A stretch of 64,000 nucleotides of DNA, taken from NCBI GenBank assembly GCA_051294375.1, contig JBJCIZ010000239.1, positions 5,532,993 through 5,596,992 on the forward strand, in the 5' to 3' direction. The stretch is from Paraspadella gotoi (lineage: Eukaryota; Chaetognatha). Position numbers and translations under genes: made by a program. The notes below the pieces were generated by a model. It made no database searches. It had not been told where the DNA came from and saw only the letters and a program-made list of their open reading frames with translations. Every line of letters begins with the position of its first letter. The stretch's first letter is position 1. Of this stretch, positions 58,644 to 64,000 are shown in pieces.

Positions 58644-58774
58644 CTTCTTGCTCGGCGTGGAATGAGGCTCGTGTCGATGCCCGGAAGCGGAGACGTTGCT
58701 CGAGGTGGAGGCGATGCTCTTTTCTTGAAATCCTCCGGGCGAAGTCGGGTTTCCCTGACTCGTGCTGCCGCAGA
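58644..58774 (-). CDS. Ser-rich exon of an unidentified protein
   Basis: A 131-nt exon with a CCTCCCAG acceptor and an AGCAAGAAG|GTTTTT donor. It reads CGSTSQGNPTSPGGFQEKSI, then ASTSSNVSASGHRHEPHSTP and SKK. The two-base start completes a Val codon with the one-base end of the exon at 59,165-59,225. It ends in phase 0, which is compatible with the syntrophin exon at 52,356, so it may be the 5' part of that gene. Composition predicts a disordered, phosphorylatable linker. No family is recognised. Confidence 0.65.
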
Positions 58775-59046
58775 CTGGGAGGCGGGAGAATGAAAAAAAA
58801 AGGAGCGAGAGTATTTTAGTTTTAAATATCAATTTTATGTATTTAATATATGTTAATATTGTTATCATTATCACTATTCCCTATGATATTCTTCAACGTC
58901 TTCGCAAGCACAGGGAATAAAATGGTAATAAGAATTAGTTTTATTGCTCGATTCATGTTCGTTATCATTGAGCAAATTATTTATTTATTTATTATCTAAT
59001 AATTACTGTTATTAATATTAATATAAATTTATTATTATTATTATTA

Positions 59047-59143
<97 letters not shown>

Positions 59144-59164
59144 CATTATTATTTTATGTCCTAC

Positions 59165-59225
59165 CAGATCCAGGCGAGGTAGCTCCTACACTCCTCGCCT
59201 CTGGCGACGTGAGATTGCTTCCATC
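59165..59225 (-). CDS. short Ser/Thr/Pro exon of the same unidentified gene
   Basis: A 61-nt exon with a TTAGGTCAG acceptor and a GATCTG|GTAGGA donor. It reads DGSNLTSPEARSVGATSPGS and one extra base. Phase joins exactly with both neighbours (0 in, 1 out). The SP-containing motifs resemble those in the flanking exons, which supports one transcript. The downstream intron is the large (ATT)n microsatellite at 59,030-59,150. Confidence 0.65.
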
Positions 59226-59321
59226 CTGACCTAAGAACAAATTAATAAATTTTTATAAATATATATTTATATAATTATATTATTAATTATATTATATATT
59301 ATATAATATATTATATTATTA

Positions 59322-59575
59322 TGATGGCTGATCCACCCATCAACGCCGTAAAAGAGCATTTCGCTAAATCCACACTCCGCACTCGATGGTCCCGGGTTCT
59401 AGCCCAGCTCGTAACGGTTCTTGCCGAAAGAGTGACGGGCCGGTTAATCCACCGCTAGCAAAGCCTACCGCCGGTTACAAAGTTATGGACAAAAAAATCT
59501 TGCATACCCAGTACCCACTTGCCACACTAAGTGTGGGTGGAATTCCACACCATCTATTTTTTTGGATATTTTGCG
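59322..59575 (+). repeat. tRNA-like SINE candidate
   Basis: GGTCCCGGGTTCTAGCCC resembles a polymerase III B box. An A-box-like TGGCTGATCCACCC lies about 55 bp before it, and a GTGTGGGTGGAATTCCACAC palindrome follows. Intron of the Ser-rich gene. Confidence 0.45.
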
Positions 59576-59640
59576 ATTAATAATTAAAAATAATGGAGAT
59601 TCATTCTCTGCTAAAAAAATTATCTATTTTTTAAAGTCAC

Positions 59641-59793
59641 CGCGGAACTCGGCGAAGTCGGCGACTGAACGGCGATTCTCTCCCCAGGGATCTGATTGGT
59701 CGACGAGGCGCTTGAGCGTCCAATGAGGTTGCGTTTCGGTCCCTCGTCGTCATTGAGGGGAGTCTCTCTTCGGACGTTGGGAGTTTCCTCCTC
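59641..59793 (-). CDS. Glu/Ser/Thr-rich exon of the same unidentified gene
   Basis: A 153-nt exon of 51 codons with an ACTCAG acceptor and a TCCGCG|GTGACT donor, phase 0 to 0. It reads EEETPNVRRETPLNDDEGPK, then RNLIGRSSASSTNQIPGERI and AVQSPTSPSSA. This is the most convincing of the upstream exons because codon use is mixed and little of it is simple sequence. A disordered region is likely. The intron on its 3' side contains a tRNA-like SINE at 59,322-59,575. Confidence 0.7.
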
Positions 59794-59889
59794 CTGAGTA
59801 ACGGGAATAGTAATGTAATAGTAATGGTCAAAAAATGAGATGCGCGTCGTCAAGTAATTATTTATTTTTTTGATTTTTAATTGGAATAA

Positions 59890-60198
59890 ATTAAATTTTA
59901 AGTTTGATGAGGAGGTTTTAAATTAGGTTTAGGATTATGTTTAGGGATTAGATTATTGATTGTGGGCTATGAGCCTAAGGTTAAGGATTAGAATGTAGTT
60001 TTAGAGTTAAGGGGTTATAGTTTAGAGTTTTTTTTTAAAGGTTTTAAATTAGTGTTATTGATTATGTCAGGGTTAAACGTTAGATCAATAAATGGTTATA
60101 GATTCGTTAAAGATTAAAAGGTTAGACTTTTAGGATTAAAAATTAAATTCGGGGATAAAAGGAAGAGAAATTGGCGCTCTCGGAAAAAAAGCGCCCAG
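59890..60198 (+). mobile_element. family B element, copy 5 (left end degraded)
   Basis: Telomere-like core (TTAGGATTATGTTTAGGG) followed by the family right end GGCGCTCTCGGAAAAAAAGC. No intact left inverted repeat. It lies next to the exon at 60,212-60,293. Confidence 0.6.
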
Positions 60199-60211
60199 TG
60201 CATCGAATTAC

Positions 60212-60293
60212 CATTTCTGTACTGATTCCCGTTGAATCGTCTCGTGATGTTGACGTCCGTGTTGTCGTTCTCTTCCTGTTCAGTCGCCTGATC
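60212..60293 (-). CDS. probable exon (DQATEQEENDNTDV), frame uncertain
   Basis: An 82-nt segment with a CATCTCAG acceptor and a GAAATG|GTAATT donor. In one frame it reads DQATEQEENDNTDVNITRRF then NGNQYRN, which looks like coding sequence but ends in phase 1 while the next exon needs phase 0. A second frame (RRLNRKRTTTRTSTSRDDST) ends in phase 0. Either an exon is missing between this and 59,793, where a repeat element sits, or the second frame is the real one. Confidence 0.5.
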
Positions 60294-60469
60294 CTGAGAT
60301 GAAAATTACGACCGAAAATTTGAGATCGATTCATCAATCTCATTTGCATATTGTCGTATTGAATTAATAAAAAAAAAAAGGGATATTAGTTGACAAAAAG
60401 TTGCAATTTTGGAAAAGAAAAAAAACAGCAAAGAAGAGATTCCGCTCAGTTGTCTTTGTCGATGTCATT

Positions 60470-60606
<137 letters not shown>

Positions 60607-60813
60607 AACAAGAAAAAATTATTTTTCTATTTTTCGCCATTTGTTTTCAACCTAATTTCTTAATTCACATCTCGCTAACGGTTAAAGCATTAAAATTTCC
60701 TTTTCGGGCCAAATGATTTAAAAAAATGACTGTTTTCGTTTCTTGTATCAATTTACAAAAACTTGCTCTTGTCCGTCTTCAGCCGCTAGACGAAGTTGGG
60801 ATTCATTTTTCAG

Positions 60814-61017
60814 GTTAAGAATCGTCAGCGCGAATTTTATTTGAAGATTCACCACTATGCTCATCGCCAATTGTTAACCGCTTTGGGATGGAATATGGCA
60901 ATTTTTTTCATGCAAATATCCACAGAACTAATTATTAATGTTTTACCAATTTTAAGGTGCAATATTTCAACAATAACAACGACAACAAACAAAAACGACT
61001 ACGACAATATGAAATAG
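60814..61017 (+). CDS. coding-like plus-strand segment with a hydrophobic stretch
   Basis: After a CATTTTTCAG acceptor-like border the plus strand is open to a TAG at 61,015. It reads VKNRQREFYLKIHHYAHRQL, then LTALGWNMAIFFMQISTELI and INVLPILRC, before Thr/Asn repeats. The first fifty residues look like protein, with an amphipathic-to-hydrophobic segment that could span a membrane. No homologue is recognised. It lies just before a copy of the interspersed 200-bp element, so transposon origin is possible. Confidence 0.25.
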   Translation, partial: VKNRQREFYLKIHHYAHRQLLTALGWNMAIFFMQISTELIINVLPILRCNISTITTTTNKNDYDNMK

Positions 61018-61054
61018 AAAAAAAAATGTCGTCGTCTCGTATCCAATAAAATAT

Positions 61055-61175
61055 TAATTCAAAAAAAATTCAATTTAATAATAAATAGTGTTATCTTGCC
61101 CCCTGACTTTGGACACTGCACAATTGACCGGCTTTGGCGGGAATGGCCTCATATCCTCTTAACAAAAATAATAAC
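61055..61175 (+). repeat. interspersed element family A, copy
   Basis: Has AATAGTGTTATCTTGCCCCC and TGACTTTGGACA with an insertion before GGCTTTGGCGG. Confidence 0.75.
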
Positions 61176-61648
61176 ATAGCAACTGCACACGAAAAGGACA
61201 TCTACTCCCTTTTCACGGTATCCTCGCATGCAATCGCGCATGCGAACCTGCGTGCGATTCTGCATGCAATCCTGCGTACGATGGAACTGAAACCCAAGCC
61301 GATGTCTCGCAAGCGACGTCAATTTTGAAAAAAAAAAAAAAAAAGAGAAAACAACGTTGACAGAAAACTTCTCATTCTGACTTTGATTGGTTCCAGTTGG
61401 TTCCATGGTCATTGGGATCCCATTGCACGCGATCGATGGAATGAATTGTTTTGTTTATCGACATGAAACAATGTGCGCTCAAATGAATTAAAGAAAAGTC
61501 GTTTTTATATGCCTAATTTCGATTTGAGCGATAAAATATAATTGGGGTTTGTATAAAAACCGATTTTACGGTACTACATATCTAAGCGAAGTCGTGGACA
61601 GACGAACGCGAAATAAATCGAGATTAATGTTTTTATGTCATAGGATGG

Positions 61649-61738
<90 letters not shown>

Positions 61739-61849
61739 GAGATTTGGGGACCCCTCATTTTTTAAAGAAGTCCCGCCCCCGGGGCCTGAATGTCATGCTT
61801 ATTAATTTTTTGGGTATACGTGCAAATGTAGGATGAGAGGTTAAAGTTT

Positions 61850-62087
61850 GGTGAGTTAGGTTAAGGATTAAGTTATAATTATAGGTTAGGGATTTTGGTT
61901 AGTGATGAAGGGTTAGTTTAAGAGGTTGTCGGGTATAAATTAAAGATTATTATTACATAGAATAATATATTCAATTATTATTTATTATTTATTAGATTAT
62001 TATTTATTATTATTATTATTATTATTATTTATTATTATATATTATTATATTATTTATTATTATTATTATAGAATATTATTTTATTAC

Positions 62088-62145
<58 letters not shown>

Positions 62146-62475
62146 ATTATTATTATTATTATGGTTCAGCATTAGGTTAGGGTTAGGGATTAGGGATTAG
62201 GGTTATGAGTTTAAAAAATATATTTTAGGCCTTTGCAAAAAGATCTAAAAACTCAAAAGATGGAATCAAGTGGAACCAAATGAAATCGGATCATAAACTC
62301 GGGGAGAAATTACCGAAAATGGAATCGAGCTCTCTGATTAGTGAGATTCAGATAGAACAGGCCAATAGGCGGATGAGCTTCCATCGCATTAAAGTTAATA
62401 GAAAATTCTGGGATAAACAACCGAAATGGAACAGTCTTGGAAAAGTGAGCCCGAATTTGCATGTGTGCGTAATCT
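61850..62475 (+). repeat. telomere-like repeat, (ATT)n and family B-like right end
   Basis: GTTAGGTTAAGGATTAAG run, a large (ATT)n array, GGTTAGGGTTAGGGATTAGG, then sequence ending in AACAGTCTTGGAAAAGTGAG plus CCC, a diverged family B terminus. The open plus frame at 62,280-62,530 lies in this and is not called. Confidence 0.55.
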
Positions 62476-62532
62476 TTCCACGATTTTTATGTTCCTCTTT
62501 TTTTTTCATTGATTTCTGGATGGCGGAATAAC

Positions 62533-62577
<45 letters not shown>

Positions 62578-62784
62578 AAACAGCATCCTTTATAAACATA
62601 TACGACAAGATTAATTGAACCCGTCATGCTGACAAAGCAGGAACGATTATGAAAAAAAAACCCTCATGTCGAAGATAAGTACAACAACGACAAGGCCAGA
62701 TAAATGACTTGGGTTTTGTTTGGCTAAAGAGAATTCGGTATTGGTGTCGGAGATCAAAAGGCGTGTCATCTATTTTGTTTATTA

Positions 62785-62965
62785 TATAAAATTGGCACGA
62801 AACAATATAAAATTATCCACTCGTAATAAATAAGCTATCTTGCCATGGACTTTGGATAGGCTTTGGTGGCTAAGGCTCTCCCGTCACTTCACAAGATATG
62901 GCATAGGAGGTTCCCGCAAGCTTTCAATCAAGAGTCTCACACAGTCTCGTATTTAGATTGGTTAT
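62785..62965 (+). repeat. interspersed element family A, copy, with second partial copy at 63,108-63,180
   Basis: Full set of landmarks including CAAGCTTTCAATCAAGAGTC. The second copy keeps only TTATCCATATATTCAATAAA and AGCTATCCCTCTTACAAG. Confidence 0.8.
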
Positions 62966-63263
62966 GAAGGAAATTGTTAGTAAATTGTTAATGGTTGGTA
63001 GCAGTAGCGTTTATGATCGGAATCTCATCTACTCGAAAACGAGTCGCTCGCCCTCTTTAACAATTTGGGTTTAATGTAAGTTGTATAATTAAAATTTAGC
63101 AGTTAGAATATGAAATTATGAAATTATCCATATATTCAATAAATAAGCTATCCCTCTTACAAGCGCTAACATATCTGGACACCACATTCAAATATATTTA
63201 AAAATACTTTAAATCAATATAAAATAAACCGTTCAAACCCCCCCCACCCTTATAAATTCAAAC

Positions 63264-63415
63264 TGGCCCGATCGCGTTCCTCATGGCGCCGTTGGAGTTG
63301 GTCGATTCCTCCGGCGCTGTTGTTGCGTTGTTGTGGTTCACGGCGATGTTGTTGGCGTGGCGTTGTTGGCGTTGTTGGCGTGATTGTCATCGTTGCCCTG
63401 ATCAGCGTCGTCCTT
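63264..63415 (-). CDS. probable Asn-rich exon, possible 1-nt frameshift
   Basis: GC-rich segment with an ACCCAG acceptor. Frame one reads KDDADQGNDDNHANNANN and then hits a stop. One extra base in the Ala/Asn repeat would let it continue as ANNIAVNHNNATTAPEESTN then SNGAMRNAIGP, ending in phase 0 at a CCA|GTTTGA border, which fits the start of the exon at 60,293. A different frame stays open without any change and ends at TAA (GGIDQLQRRHEERDRASLNL). Coding is likely, but the frame cannot be fixed from sequence alone. Confidence 0.4.
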
Positions 63416-63544
63416 CTGGGTATGTCACCATCTCGACGACGAAGATGAGGTAAGGTGAGGATCCGAGTCTCGTGACTCCTTTCTCCTGCTGCGGCGGGCG
63501 GCGGCGGCGGTTGTGGGCGTGGCTTGGGCGGCGTCGACTTGGGA

Positions 63545-63630
63545 ACGAACGGTCATGATTCGGAAGATTCGGGGTTCGATTCCCTCTTTGATCGTCTGAA
63601 GACGAATCGGTTTCTTCAGATGTTTTTTTT
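63545..63630 (+). repeat. tRNA-like fragment with polymerase III B box
   Basis: GGGGTTCGATTCCCTC is a good B box, followed by a hairpin GTCTGAAGACGAATCGGTTT. No full tRNA cloverleaf can be drawn, so a SINE head is more likely than a tRNA gene. Confidence 0.35.
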
Positions 63631-64000
63631 TTATCAGTGAAATAGGATTTATTTTCCTCGAAATTTATCTATTTATTTATTTATTTATTTATTTTTCATT
63701 TATGCTTCAAACTTTGAATGCACTTTTTTTTTTTGTTTTTTTTTTTATAAAATTCCTTTTTTTCAGCGATGATTATTTCCCCACGCGAGACTTCAAAATA
63801 TTTTTTTATTTCTTCTCAAAAAATCCAAAGTTTTAAAACGTTTGATGACTAATTTCGTATAATCTATATTTTTATTGTTCGTTCGAGAAAAAAATGGAAA
63901 CTGACTAGAATTTGAATTTACTTCGTTTCGTTTTTGTTTCTAGAGCCTCGTTTTTGAAATGCGTTTTTTGTTTGTTTGTTTACTTTTTCGACCCCCCAAA
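63631..64000. other. AT-rich DNA, nothing recognised
   Basis: Poly-T tracts, a (TTTA)n run at 63,668-63,695 and no open exon-like segment. Confidence 0.6.

Noticed and set aside
62280-62531. 83-codon plus frame
   Set aside because: Overlaps the right end of a telomere-like family B element; no splice or start support.
63545-63630. tRNA gene
   Set aside because: A B box is present but no acceptor stem, anticodon arm or A box can be assembled; kept only as a SINE-like fragment.

Overview
The window is eukaryotic nuclear DNA, most likely from an invertebrate and probably an arthropod. It has small phase-consistent exons with GT-AG borders, AT-rich introns, very heavy microsatellite content ((GA)n, (ATT)n, (ATTC)n), CpG-tolerant exons, and ankyrin repeats close to arthropod ankyrin. 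Runs of N, near-duplicate blocks that differ by indels, and broken exons show a draft, partly unpolished long-read assembly. There is no bacterial gene organisation, CRISPR array or phage.

Two genes are recognised, both on the minus strand. (1) Ankyrin, the membrane-spectrin adaptor: six exons at 3,169-7,779 encode the first ankyrin repeats in canonical order. One of them (4,723-4,829) is wrecked by indels. Further 5' (16,604-20,255) lie five coding-like exons: an acidic, Lys-ended exon, an ENPDE-type repeat exon, an aromatic-rich exon, and Ala/Ser/Pro-rich exons. By phase and by the Lys-rich junction they look like an unusual N-terminal extension of the same ankyrin. The rest of ankyrin lies beyond the left edge.

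(2) Syntrophin, the dystrophin-complex adaptor: exons at 46,766-52,356 encode the first half of a split PH domain, an Asp/Pro-rich insert, the PDZ domain and the second half of the PH domain, with intron phases that match across every junction I could test. The PDZ carries an in-frame TAG. A weak candidate for the next PH2 exon is at 44,589-44,643. The conserved C-terminal syntrophin-unique region was not found. Still further 5' (58,644-63,415) is a set of Ser/Thr/Asn-rich exons that could be the syntrophin 5' end or a separate gene.

The remainder is intron or intergenic DNA packed with repeats. It includes about ten copies of a ~200-bp interspersed element and several copies of a terminal-inverted-repeat element with a degenerate telomere-like (TTAGGGATTA-type) core and 7-bp target duplications. 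There is also a hammerhead ribozyme of the Penelope/retrozyme kind at 19,597-19,652, tRNA-like SINE fragments, minisatellites, and long purine/pyrimidine tracts. Two assembly-suspect zones stand out: a 2.35-kb tandem near-duplicate (39,470-44,230) and a noisy echo of 33.9-34.5 kb at about 35.0-35.8 kb.

Functionally, ankyrin and syntrophin are both submembrane scaffold adaptors (spectrin and dystrophin networks). Their head-to-tail proximity may be of interest but need not mean co-regulation.
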